A stretch of DNA of 64,000 nt from Paraburkholderia sp. BCC1885. Lineage in GTDB: Bacteria; Pseudomonadota; Gammaproteobacteria; Burkholderiales; Burkholderiaceae. The DNA lies in the NCBI RefSeq assembly GCF_900996235.1, contig NZ_CAAJGM010000263.1, positions 62,001 through 126,000 of the forward strand. Direction: 5' to 3'. The notes below the pieces were generated by a model. It was given only the letters and a program-made list of their open reading frames with translations, searched no databases and was not told the origin of the DNA. A program made the position numbers and the translations under genes. Within the stretch, counting starts at the first letter, position 1. Each line of letters opens with the position of its first letter. Positions 8,608 through 18,900 of the stretch are shown in pieces.

Positions 8608-8916
8608 TCAGTCGGTGAAACGCGCGCCGGGATGCGGGACGGCCAGCGGCAAGATCCGCATGGCTCGCGGCGCGGTCGATTCGACGCGGACGGCAATCGT
8701 GCCGAAAGCGTCGGCGTACATCGAGGCGGGATCGGGGCGACCTGCGACCGGCATGACGCTTCTCGTCGTCATGGGCCGTTGCGGCGTGGCTGTTTCTTCA
8801 GGGTGCGGAATGGCCGAGAGGCAGGACGGAGCCCGCAGGGCGCCGCTGAAAGGGCCGATGCCGGGTGCAAGCCACGCATCCGTAGATTTGACTGACAACC
8901 CATTCAAATCGAACAT
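8608..8916 (-). CDS. Small hypothetical protein upstream of the dehydratase
   Basis: A 102-residue open frame starting MFDLNGLSVKSTDAW. It has a strong TAGGAG ribosome binding site five bases before the ATG and ends 19 bases before the dehydratase start, on the same strand. It has no signal peptide, membrane helix or motif I recognise. It contains several Pro and an internal Met-rich part, and reads like a small globular protein or a fragment of a larger enzyme. The ribosome binding site and spacing are the main support. It might instead be a leader for the dehydratase or a degraded gene. Confidence 0.4.
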   Translation of the reverse strand: MFDLNGLSVKSTDAWLAPGIGPFSGALRAPSCLSAIPHPEETATPQRPMTTRSVMPVAGRPDPASMYADAFGTIAVRVESTAPRAMRILPLAVPHPGARFTD

Positions 8917-9258
8917 CTCGTCTCCTACCCATCTTTGTTTTTTGGACAATCCGTCCGCAAGATGCCTGACGAATTACCGCATGATGCGGTCCGGTGAGCG
9001 AAACATACCTAACCACCGGCAATGATGTCAAGCAACTACGCGAATCGCGTCGCAAGATATTTTTGCGTAAACATGCAACAAGACTTTGTTTTATTTGATT
9101 TTTTCTGATCGAATCAGGAAAACCCGCATGTGGCGGCGTTGCCGTCATCCCGGCATTCGTGATTTAAGCCGCTACTGGTAAGACAAATATGGCCACTGCA
9201 AACCCGCAGGGCCCCTCGACCGCCGGCGCATCGCCGGCAGCGTAAGCGGTCTAATCCT
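8917..9258. other. Intergenic region upstream of the dehydratase unit
   Basis: About 340 bases with no supported gene. It contains a hairpin just past the DHDPS-family gene (9222-9238), an A/T-rich tract around 9055-9125 likely to hold the promoter for the small gene and dehydratase, and a short CTGAT-TCG-ATCAG palindrome at about 9104-9118. Confidence 0.4.
9222..9238 (-). terminator. Hairpin downstream of DHDPS-family gene
   Basis: A perfect seven-base stem GCCGGCG-CAT-CGCCGGC located 20 bases past the stop at 9259. No U-run follows, so this is only a possible terminator. Confidence 0.3.
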
Positions 9259-10197
9259 TTATGTGCGGGCGTTCGCGGCCAGATCGCGGTCGAAAGCGAG
9301 CAAGGCCTGCGTCGCGGCATCGACCGCGGCGTGGTGTTCCTTTGGCGTTGCGCTGAGCAGCGGCAGAATCGAGCCCATATCGGCGATTCCCGAAAACGTG
9401 ACGGCGTCGTGCAGCACGCGGATCAGCGAAATGTCGTCGCGCAGCGTTTCGAGCGGCATGAAGGCGTCGTAGATGCGCTGCGCTTCGTCCATGCGACCGG
9501 CCTTGGCGGCCTTCAGCAAAGCCGTCACCGAGTACGAGGCGATGCAACCCGAGCCGGTGGTCCAGGCCGCGAGGCCGAAATCGCGCACGTGCACGAGCGC
9601 CGGGCGCTCGCCCATGCCCGAGACGACGCGCGCCGGGTTGACGCTTTCCAGCAGACGCCGCAGGTAAGGATCGTTCGTGGGATCGTCGCGCACGATGGCG
9701 TACTTGACCGCGATCAGCGTGCCGCGATCCACCAGACGAGCCAGCGTGTCGACATCCACATAGTTCTCGCTCTTGATATACAGCGTGAGCGGGATGCCAG
9801 CGGCGTCCACGATGCGCGTGAGCCCCGCCTCGACACCTGCGGACGTCGTGAAGCCGGCGAGCGGCAGCACCATGGCCGTGCGATACGAGGTTTGCGCGAG
9901 GATGCGCGCCTGATCGAGCATCTTGCCGTAGTCCGGGCCGATGGCCGGAATCACCCGCGTGCCCGGGCCGGCGCTCTGCGCGAGCACGTCCAGCAACTCG
10001 CGGTATTCGCTCACCGCGACGTGATAGAAGTTCGCGTTGCCACCGTACAGGAGCGTGCGCACGCCGCCCGCCTCGATGTGCTGGATCAGCTTCTGGTTTT
10101 CGTCGGCGTCGAGCGACAGGTCGGCACGGCGCGCCAACGGCGGCACAGCCATCACGGTCGAGGCGAATTCGCTCTCGACGATTGGGGACACGTTCAT
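9259..10197 (-). CDS. DHDPS/NAL-family class I lyase for a keto-deoxy sugar acid
   Basis: Member of the dihydrodipicolinate synthase/N-acetylneuraminate lyase superfamily, which form a Schiff base between a Lys and a 2-keto acid. The 312-residue TIM-barrel-length product has the Schiff-base Lys in LIAVKYAIVRDD (about residue 165) and a Tyr-containing strand LTLYIKSENY ahead of it. It lacks the GxTGE-type second motif of classical DapA and starts with family-atypical residues, so it is a divergent sugar-acid member. With the dehydratase at 6834 it could act on the 2-keto-3-deoxy product. It is clearly different from kdgD at 61992. A perfect TGTTGT-N3-ACAACA site lies 62 bases upstream, implicating the adjacent regulator. 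Confidence 0.75.
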   Translation of the reverse strand: MNVSPIVESEFASTVMAVPPLARRADLSLDADENQKLIQHIEAGGVRTLLYGGNANFYHVAVSEYRELLDVLAQSAGPGTRVIPAIGPDYGKMLDQARILAQTSYRTAMVLPLAGFTTSAGVEAGLTRIVDAAGIPLTLYIKSENYVDVDTLARLVDRGTLIAVKYAIVRDDPTNDPYLRRLLESVNPARVVSGMGERPALVHVRDFGLAAWTTGSGCIASYSVTALLKAAKAGRMDEAQRIYDAFMPLETLRDDISLIRVLHDAVTFSGIADMGSILPLLSATPKEHHAAVDAATQALLAFDRDLAANART

Positions 10198-10258
10198 GGG
10201 GTCTCTTTCTTATGGGAATGGATTTCTGACGGACCGAACGGTAGCACCGCCGCGATTG

Positions 10259-10273
10259 TGTTGTCAAACAACA
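10259..10273. promoter_or_regulatory. Operator-like palindrome TGTTGT-CAA-ACAACA
   Basis: Perfect 6+3+6 inverted repeat 62 bases upstream of the DHDPS-family start and about 135 bases below the stop of the GntR-type regulator gene. The half-sites are identical to those at 388-402. Position close to the start suggests repression. Confidence 0.65.
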
Positions 10274-10408
10274 TAACAAATCGGGAAACTCCTGGCTGCG
10301 GCCTGGCTGCGCGGCATGCTAACGCCGCTGACCAGGCTCAAGGGAGGGCGCGCGATTGCATGCCGCGGCCTGCCGGCGTTCAGGCACTGCGGACTGATTG
10401 CCGCAAGC

Positions 10409-11098
10409 CTAAGCGCCGACCATCCGCTCCATGGCGTTGGCCAGATGCTCGCGCATGGCCCGCTCCGCGCCGCGCGAATCGCGCCGCCGGATGGCTTCCA
10501 GCACGGCCAGATGTTCCGCCTGCACAAGCCGCTGCCGCTCGACCGATTTCGCCTGCGAGAGCTTGCGCGACAGGCTCATGCTGGATTCGACCTGCTCGTG
10601 AATAAAGGACAGCGCGGTAATGAAGAACTGGTTCTTCGAGGCGCGCGCCACGGCCAGATGGAAGGCGAAGTCGTCGCGCGCGCCAATGCCTTCGCTGCAA
10701 ATGACCTGCTGAAGGTTGTCCCATGCCTGCTGGATCGCGTCGAGGTCGGCCTCGTCGGCCTTTTGCGCGGCGAGCGACGCGCCGCCCACCTCGGTCATCA
10801 CCCGAAACTCGTAGCAACGGCGCACGTCCGACAAGGTTTCCAGCGGCGCGAAACGGCGCAGGTCTGGGTCGGGCCGGCGCCGCACGGTCGTGCCGGAACC
10901 TTGCCGGGTCGCGATGATGCCGTCCGCGCGCAGACGGGCCAGCGCTTCGCGCACGGTCGGCCGCGAGGTTTCGAAGCGCTCGGCCAGCATATGCTCGCTC
11001 GGCAACCGGTCGCCTGCCTGATATTCGCCATCGATGATGCGGTTCAGGATGTCGCTATAGACCCGTCCCGGCATGCCGGGAGCTTTATGTTCGATCAT
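10409..11098 (-). CDS. GntR-family transcriptional regulator, FadR subfamily
   Basis: DNA-binding regulator, probably responding to a sugar acid or its catabolite. The 229-residue product has an N-terminal winged helix (RVYSDILNRIIDGEYQAGDR, then LPSEHMLAERFETSRPTVRE and ALARLRADGIIATRQGSGT) and a helical C-terminal FCD-type effector domain containing FAFHLAVARASKN and a late EHLAVLEAIRRRD. These are typical of the FadR subgroup, whose effector pocket usually binds a metal and a carboxylate. The ATG at 11098 gives the standard family length. A TTG at 11158 would add 20 atypical residues. The three TGTTGT-N3-ACAACA sites upstream of sugar-acid genes are its likely targets. Confidence 0.85.
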   Translation of the reverse strand: MIEHKAPGMPGRVYSDILNRIIDGEYQAGDRLPSEHMLAERFETSRPTVREALARLRADGIIATRQGSGTTVRRRPDPDLRRFAPLETLSDVRRCYEFRVMTEVGGASLAAQKADEADLDAIQQAWDNLQQVICSEGIGARDDFAFHLAVARASKNQFFITALSFIHEQVESSMSLSRKLSQAKSVERQRLVQAEHLAVLEAIRRRDSRGAERAMREHLANAMERMVGA

Positions 11099-11233
11099 GG
11101 CCGAAGCTGTGTCGCGAGTTGTCACGTTGAGCAACAATTGTACGACCACTTTTGCCAAAAGCGGATAGTGGTAAACAACTTGTGGCGCAGCCGGACGTGA
11201 GCCTGGTTTCGTCCAAGCTGCATCAGCGTAGCT

Positions 11234-12886
11234 TCAGCGCACCGCCGCCGTGCCCGCCGGTTGATGCGCCAGATCGGCGCCCGCACCTTCCTCCACCACC
11301 CGGCCGTAGTCGAGTTTGATATAGCGGTCCGCGAGAGCGAAGTAGCGGTCGTCGTGGGTGATCACCAGCACCGTTTTGCCCTTCGCCTTCAGATCGGGCA
11401 GCAGACGCCGGTAGAACACCTCCTTGAAAGTCGGGTCCTGGTCGGCGGCCCATTCGTCGAACACGTAGAACGGGCGGTCCTCGAGATACGCGACCAGTAG
11501 CGCGAGACGCTTGCGCTGCCCCTGCGACAGATCGATCGTCGACAGACGGCCGTCGCGAATCGTGACCTTGTGTTCGAGATGCAGCAGTTCGAGCAGTTGC
11601 TGCGCCTGCGCGTCGAGACCCTCGACATGCAAGCCATGCAGTTGCTCGAACAGAAAGAAGTCATTGAAGACCACCGAAAAATGCTGGCGGTAGATGTCCC
11701 GCTCGGCTTCGCCGATCGGCTGGCCATCAAGCAGAATCTCACCGCCTTCCGGCGCATAGAGACCCACCAGCATTTTGGCGAGCGTCGTCTTGCCGCTGCC
11801 GTTGCCCCCGATCAAATACACCAGTTCGCCGGGTTTGAACGCGAGACTAATCGGGCCAAGCGTAAACACCTCGTTTTCCTTCTCACGGAAATAGCGGTGC
11901 GCGACATGCTTTAGCACAATGCTCTCAAACGCGTGCGCCGATTCGGCCGGCAAGACGTTTTCGCGCGGCAGGTCGCGGCTGACCTGATCGATACGCTCCA
12001 GCGCGACCTTCGCCGAACTGAGCGAGGGAATCGATGACAGCAGGCTTTCGATCGGCATGATCATGTAGAGGAAGATCACCGCATAGCCGGACAATACGTG
12101 CCCCTGCACCGGATAAACGCGAGTGAGCAGGAACAGCACGCAGCCGATGAACGCCAGAAAGATCATGCTGCCCCAGCTGGCCGCCGCCGTGTAGAGCACA
12201 TAGCCGCGTGTACGCTGAACGCGCACCGCTTCGACACTGGCTGCGAGCGAGTCGTCGACGAATGCCTGGCGGCGGCGGCGATGCAGTTTCAGTTCCTTGG
12301 CGCCGTCGAACAGCGAGCGGAAATCGCCGACCAGATCGTCTTCACGCTTACGCGAGCTGCGCAGATGAAACATGGCGCGCGTATTGGCAAGATGAAATCC
12401 GAGCGAGCCGACGAGGATCGTCACCAGGGCAACCAGCAGAATCTGCCACGAGAGATAGCCGAGATACGCGAGACAGCCCACCACGATCGAGCCGTTCATG
12501 GCGAGCGTCGGCACGCTCAGAAAGAACACCACGATCGTATCGAGGTCCTGCGTCAACACGGTCATCGCTTTGGCGCCGCCGTGGCGCTCCAGATTTTGAT
12601 AGGATGCCTCAGTAACGCTGCGGATGGTGCGCATACGCAGCGCCGCTTTCGTGCTTTGCCCCAGCCGCACGAAGAAGGTCTGCGAGAGAGTGCGCGTGAC
12701 GAGCACGGCGAGTGCCAGCAGCAAAAATCGCCAGCCGAGTTCGGTCAGCTTGTCGGCCGACACGCCGAGCGCCTGATTGATGATCGCGACGAGTGCGGCA
12801 TTGCTCAGACCGCCGACCACACTCGTGATCAGTGCAAGCAGCAGAATCCAGCGGGATTGCCGGACCAGGGTCATTAGCAGGGACAT
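11234..12886 (-). CDS. Cyclic-peptide/siderophore ABC exporter (PvdE/SyrD type)
   Basis: Inner-membrane half-transporter with fused membrane and ATPase domains, expected to move the lipopeptide siderophore or its precursor to the periplasm. The 550-residue product has six hydrophobic segments in the first 300 residues, then an ATPase domain with Walker A GGNGSGKT, signature LSQGQRKR and a Walker B ending VFDEWAADQDP, which is the form found in the PvdE/SyrD cyclic-peptide transporter group. PvdE is about 549 residues. The ATG at 12886 has AAAGG five bases upstream. Starts further upstream overlap the NRPS end and add unrelated sequence. It lies 70 bases after the two-module NRPS and closes the biosynthetic operon. 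Confidence 0.9.
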   Translation of the reverse strand: MSLLMTLVRQSRWILLLALITSVVGGLSNAALVAIINQALGVSADKLTELGWRFLLLALAVLVTRTLSQTFFVRLGQSTKAALRMRTIRSVTEASYQNLERHGGAKAMTVLTQDLDTIVVFFLSVPTLAMNGSIVVGCLAYLGYLSWQILLVALVTILVGSLGFHLANTRAMFHLRSSRKREDDLVGDFRSLFDGAKELKLHRRRRQAFVDDSLAASVEAVRVQRTRGYVLYTAAASWGSMIFLAFIGCVLFLLTRVYPVQGHVLSGYAVIFLYMIMPIESLLSSIPSLSSAKVALERIDQVSRDLPRENVLPAESAHAFESIVLKHVAHRYFREKENEVFTLGPISLAFKPGELVYLIGGNGSGKTTLAKMLVGLYAPEGGEILLDGQPIGEAERDIYRQHFSVVFNDFFLFEQLHGLHVEGLDAQAQQLLELLHLEHKVTIRDGRLSTIDLSQGQRKRLALLVAYLEDRPFYVFDEWAADQDPTFKEVFYRRLLPDLKAKGKTVLVITHDDRYFALADRYIKLDYGRVVEEGAGADLAHQPAGTAAVR

Positions 12887-12956
12887 GAAAACCTTTGTTT
12901 GAAGTAATTGAAAACGTCCGGCGTGTGCACGTTGCGTATCGATTGTCGAGCCATAA

Positions 12957-15900
12957 TCATAATTCCGCGAGAATGTCCTGCATTTCAGCGGCGATCGCCT
13001 CATCGTCCTGCCCCAGCCTTCCGGCCGACGCGAGTGTTTGCGCGAGGCGATGCAACGGCTGGTTGTTCATCAGATCCGCGAGCTGTGCATCGATGCCGAG
13101 CGTGCGCCGGATCAATGCCTGTACCTGCATCGCCGCCAGCGAGTGGCCACCGAGTTCGAAGAAGCGGTCGCCGCGCCGCACCAGCTGCACCTCCAGTACG
13201 GTTGCCCAGATCGCCGCAAGGGCTGTTTCCAGTTCGCCTTGCGGCGCGTCATCCACTCCGCCAACTTCGCGGACGTCATGCGCATTGGGTAACGGTAAAG
13301 CATGGCGGTCGATCTTGCCATTCGGATTCAGCGGTAACGTGTCGAGCACGAGCACCATTGCCGGCATCATATAGTCCGGCAGCGTGGCGGCAAGACTTGC
13401 GCGCAAGGCATGGCCGTCTTCCGGGTGTACGCCGGGTGACACGGTGACGTAGGCCAGCACGCGGGCACCGCTCGCGCTTTCGCGCACCACCGCGACCGCT
13501 TCGCGTACCTGCGGCAATCTCAGCAACTGCGCCTCGATCTCGCCCAGTTCGATGCGAAAACCGCGCACCTTCACCTGATGATCGAGACGCCCCAGGTAAT
13601 CGAGCGTTCCATTGGCATTCCAGCGCACAAGGTCACCGGTTCGATACAACCGGTCGCCGGGCGATGCAGCATGCGGATCGGCAATGAAGCGCTCAGCCGT
13701 CAGAGCCGCGCGGCCATGATAACCACGGGCCAGCAGCGCCCCGCCGATGCACAACTCCCCCGCCACGCCGACTGGCACCGGATTGAGCCACGCATCGAGC
13801 ACCTGTAACGAGCGGCCGGCGAGCGGGCCGCCGATCGAAATTCGCGGCGGCACTTCTTCTGCACGCAGATACGGCGAACAATCGAAGGCGCTTGCCGTGA
13901 CCGTTGCCTCGCTTGGTCCATAGGTATTGGCGAGAGCCATGTCATCGAGGCCCGCTGCGCGCCATGCGAGGATGCCGTCCGCCGGCATCGCTTCGCCGCC
14001 TGCATGGACTCGCCGCAGGCTTCGACACGCGATGCGCGCGCGCGGGTGAGTGGCGAGGTCCTGTGCCAGTGCGTTCCAGTAGGCCGTGGTCAGATCGGCT
14101 ACGGTGATGCGCTGCTGCTCGACCTCATCGAGAAAGCGCGCGCTACTCCACAATTGCGGACCACGCAGAATGAGCGCCGCGCCCACACTCAAAGTCGCAA
14201 AGACCTGTTCGACGAAACCGTCGAAATTGAAGGTGGAAAATTGCAGCACACGGTCTTCGGCGCTAAGGCCGAACATACCGATCGACACCTGGGTATGTTG
14301 CGCCAACGCTTCATGTGTAATCGCCACGCCTTTGGGGCGCCCTGTCGAGCCAGACGTGTAGATGATGTAGGCAAGATTGTCGCGTGACACGTTGATTGAA
14401 GGGGCCTCGTCTTCTTTCGGCGCTGGGCTGGGTCGCAATAGCGCCTGCCTGATATCCACGCTTTTTATGCCCAGGCGCGCCAATGCTTGCACGGATACAC
14501 CAGCGGTCAACGCCAGTTCGATCCCACTGTCCTCGATCATGAACGCGAGCCGCTCGGCGGGATAGGCCAGATCCAACGGCACGTATGCTCCGCCCGCTTT
14601 CAGCACGGCCAGTACCGCGATGATCATTTCGAACGAACGATCAACCGCAATGCCCACTCGTGATTCCCGCCCCACACCCGCTTCGCGCAGACGATGCGCG
14701 AGGTGGTTTGCGCGACGCTCCAATGTGGCGTAATCCAGCGATTCGCCGTCGAGAACGAGCGCCTCAGCCGAGCCGCGAATTTTTGCCTGGTACGCGATGC
14801 GTTCGTGAACCAGCGCCGCTGGCTCGACTGCGGGTCCTGTACCCCATTGCAGGACTTGCGTCCGCTCGGTGTGCGACAGCATTGTCAGCGAACCGAGAGG
14901 CGCAGCCGGATTCGCAACAAACGCATCTATCAGGGCGGCTAGATGCGCAGCAATCTGTTCTATCTGCGCTGCATCGAAAGCGTCGCAAGCATAGGCGAAT
15001 TCGATTCGCAGCACGTCCTCGCCATGCGACGCATCTGTGCGGTGCGCATGCTGTCCATGAGTGACGGACAGCGTCAGCGGATAACTCGTGCGGTCTTCGT
15101 TGCGCAGTCCCGAGAATTGCAGTTCGCGTGGCGTCGAGCCAGCAAGAATTTCGTCGACCGGATAGTTCTCGAACACGACAATGCTGTCGAACAGCGGCTG
15201 GCCACCTTCGAGTTTGGCCCAGCGCTGGATGTCGTAGAGCGCGACGTGCTCATGCTCTCGCGCCTCGAGGCCCAGTTGCTGGATCTGTTCGAGCCACTCA
15301 GCGACGCTCGACGACGGCTGCGGCACCGCAACGACGGGAATCGTGTTGATGAATAGCCCGAGTGTTCGTTCGATCCCCTCAATGGCTGCCGGACGGCCCG
15401 CGACAGTGGCGCCGAATGTCACCGTGCGCTGCCCAGTGTAGCGCTGCAACAGCATGAGCCAGGCCGCCTGTACCAGCGTGTTAAGCGTCACGCGCTGCGC
15501 CTTCGCAACGTTGCTTAGGAATGCTGTTTGTTCTGCATTCCAGATGCGACCTAGCGAAGCGTGCGAAGTTACGGGCCTCTGGCTTTCTGCCTTGGTCGCG
15601 GCAGGCTTGCTCAACGCGCTCGCCAGCAATGTTGGTCCTTCCAGACCGTCGATCTGTGCGCGCCACCATGCTTCGCTCGCAGCATGCCCGCGCGTTTGCA
15701 GCCAGGCGATGAATTGCCGGTAACGCACCGGCGGCTCCGCGAGCTGGCGGCCTTCGTATGCACCGAGCACCTCGGCGAGCAACTGCGCCGCGCTCCATCC
15801 GTCCAGCAGCGCGTGATGAAAAGTCCAGACCAGGTGATGGCGGGTCGCGGAAGTGCGAATCAGCGTAATACGCCATAAGGGCGGACGCGAAAGATCGAAA

Positions 15901-18900
15901 CCGCGCTCGATCTGAGCCGCGGCGAACGTATCGAGTCGCGCCGCGAGACTCTGATCGCTTGCGTCGCGCCAGTCTTCGACGGTAAACGGCGCTGATACGC
16001 TTCGCGCGACCCATTGGCGTGGGGCGTCGTCGAATTGCAGAAAGCCTGTACGCAGGATGTCGTGACGCATGGCGGCCGCTTCCCATGCAGCCTGGAAGCG
16101 CGTGCAATCGAGTCGGTCGATGTCGACGCGCAACTGGTTTACATATGCGCCCGGCTGCTGCCCGAGCAAGCTGTGGAACACGATGCCCGTCTGCATCGGC
16201 GCGAGCGGATAGATATCGGCAATTTCGCTGGCGGGCATCGGCAAGTCGTCAAGACGTGCCTGATCCAGCGCGGCAAGCGGCAGGTCCGAGGGCGTCACGC
16301 CGGATGCGCCGCTTTCGCAATGTTCGAGGATGGTTAGCAGTTCGCGGCGAAAGTCCTGCGCGAGTGCTTCGATCGTTGCGGCATCGTAGCGGTCACCATT
16401 GGCATGCAGCCATGTCAACGACAGTTCGTCACCTCGTATCTGGCCTGTGATTTCAAGCGCATGCGTGCTGCGGTTGCGTTCGCTATGAGCGCGACCCGAG
16501 CGTTCGTTCGCCGGTTGCCAGCCGCCGGAGTGGTTGCTGTTATCGGCAACGACGGTATCGAATTGGCCCAGATAGTTGAACAGCACCTCCGCGTGGCCGA
16601 CCCGCGACAGCGCGGCACGTTGCACGTCGCTTCCCAGATACTTCAGCATGCCGAAGCTCATGCCGCCGTGCGGCACGGCACGGCGCGCTTCCTTTACGCG
16701 CTTCAACGCCGTACCGATTGCACCTGTGGGCGCGAGCCGGAACGGATAGACCGCCGTGAACCATCCTGTGGTCCGGCTAAGGTCCGCAGCGCCGAAGTGA
16801 GTCTCTCGGCCGTGTCCTTCCAGATCGATGCGCAGCACGTCGCACCCGGCAAAACGGCATAGCGCGCGGCCGCTCGCAAGCAACAGCAGATCGGCGAGCT
16901 GCGATCGATAGGCCGACTGCGCGTCCCGCAGCAAACGGCTGGTTGTAACCGCATCGAAACGCACGGTCGCGCTAACGGGTGTGGATCGCACCTCGTGACT
17001 GCCGGAATGGTCCTCACCGCCCTCTTCGTTCCTAAACCCGCTACGTTCGCGATGCGTAACACGAGGCGGCAACGCGGCTGGCACGTCCGCAAGTGCCAGC
17101 CACCATTCGCCATGCCGTTCGACTTCCGGCCGACGCGCGGCCTGCTGCAATTGGCGTCCGAATGTCTGGTACGACGTTGTCCGCTCGGGCAACGACACGG
17201 GCTCGCCAGCCTGCAATTGCACGTAGGCCCGCCGCAGATCGTCGAGCAGGATACGCCACGACACGGTGTCGATGGCAAGATGATGCACCGCAATGAAGAG
17301 ACGCGCACTACCGTCGTCGATCTGCATGACCAATGCTCGCAACAGCGGGCCTTGCGTCAAATCGAGCGTGCGCTGCGTCGCGTCGCACAGCGCTTCGATA
17401 GCGGCGACGCTCACGTCCGTTGCAATTTTCAGGCGCGTGGCGCCGGCACGCTCGCTGCGCGCGTAAGACTGACGCCAGCCGATGCCGTCGGACTGTGCCG
17501 GTTCGCAGGGCTCGAAACGCAAACGCAGCGAGTCATGATGCGCAACCACCTCGTTCAACGCTTTTTCCATGCAAGCGGTATCGATAGCCTGATCGACGCG
17601 CAACAGCACCGCCTGGTTCCAATGTTGACGCTCTTCTAGTGGCTCGGCAAAGAACCACGCCTGGATCGGCAGCAGCGGCACCGGCGCGTCCGGCTCGATG
17701 GTATTGGCCGCGCCGGCTTCATCTGCCTGCGCCTTGTCAATTGCGACTGCACATGCGGCAAGCTGTGCGATGGTCTGTTGCTCAAAAATCTGCCGGGCCG
17801 TCAGCGCCAATCCAGCCTGACGCGCCCGCGCGACGATTTGCAGGCCCATGATCGAATCGCCGCCCAGTTCGAAGAAATTCTCGTGACGTCCGATCCGCTC
17901 ACGCCGTAGCGACTGCGCCCAGATGGCCGCAAGCTGCTCTTCGACTGCTCCTTGCGCAGCCTCACCGCTCTCCGGTTCCAACGCCACAGCAGCGGCGGGC
18001 AACGCGCGCCGGTCCACCTTGCCGTTTGGATTGAGCGGCAATGCGTCGAGCACGATCAATGCAGCCGGCACCATGTAATCGGGCAACTTTGCGGCCAGGC
18101 CAGCGCGCAGCGCGGCGGTATCGGGCGCGCAACCTGGCAGCAGACTCACATAGCCAACCAGCCGCATGCCACCCGGACCTTCCTGCGCATCGACCACGGC
18201 GTCGCGCACGCCTGGTTGGGCACGCAGTTGCGCCTCCACCTCCCCCAGTTCGATGCGAAAGCCGCGCACTTTCACCTGATGATCGATACGGCCGAGGTAT
18301 TCCAGTTGTCCATCGTGACGCCAACGCACCAGATCGCCCGTGCGATACAGTCGCGCACCGGGCTTGTCCGCGAACGGATCGGGCACGAAGCGTTCAGCAG
18401 TCAGCGCTGGGCGATGCAGATAGCCGCGTGCCATACCGAGGCTGCCGAGGTACAACTCGCCAGGCAGCCCTGACGGTACCAGATTCATCCGCGCGTCGAG
18501 CACCCAGGCGCTGCGTTCACCGACCGGTCGTCCAATCGGAGCGTAGCTGCCGTCGAAACCGTCAGGAGCATCGTGCCTTACGTCGGGTTGCCAAAGCGTC
18601 GGGGTGATCACCGTCTCCGACGGTCCATAGGCGTTAAACACTCGTTGTGGCTTGAGGTGGCGGCGCACCGCGTCGAAACCCGCCTTCGACCACGCCTCGC
18701 CACCCGCGATGCAAACCCGCACGCCAACTGCATCCGCCTGCGCGGCCTGAGCGAAGGCGTCGAGATAGGCCGGTGGCAGGTTCACGACGGTGATGCCCTT
18801 CGAGCGAATCTCGCCGGCAAGACGATGTGCGGACCATACTTCATCGTCACGTAATACGATTGCCGCTCCTTTCATCAGCGGTACGAAGCATTGTTCGGCG

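Noticed and set aside
6480..8618. 712-residue open frame antisense to the dehydratase
   Set aside because: Arg/His/Ala-rich, no domain, and fully covered by a gene with clear cluster and catalytic residues.
9101..9122. Possible rho-independent terminator near CTGAT-TCG-ATCAG
   Set aside because: The stem is only five bases and the T-run is on the wrong side for either direction.
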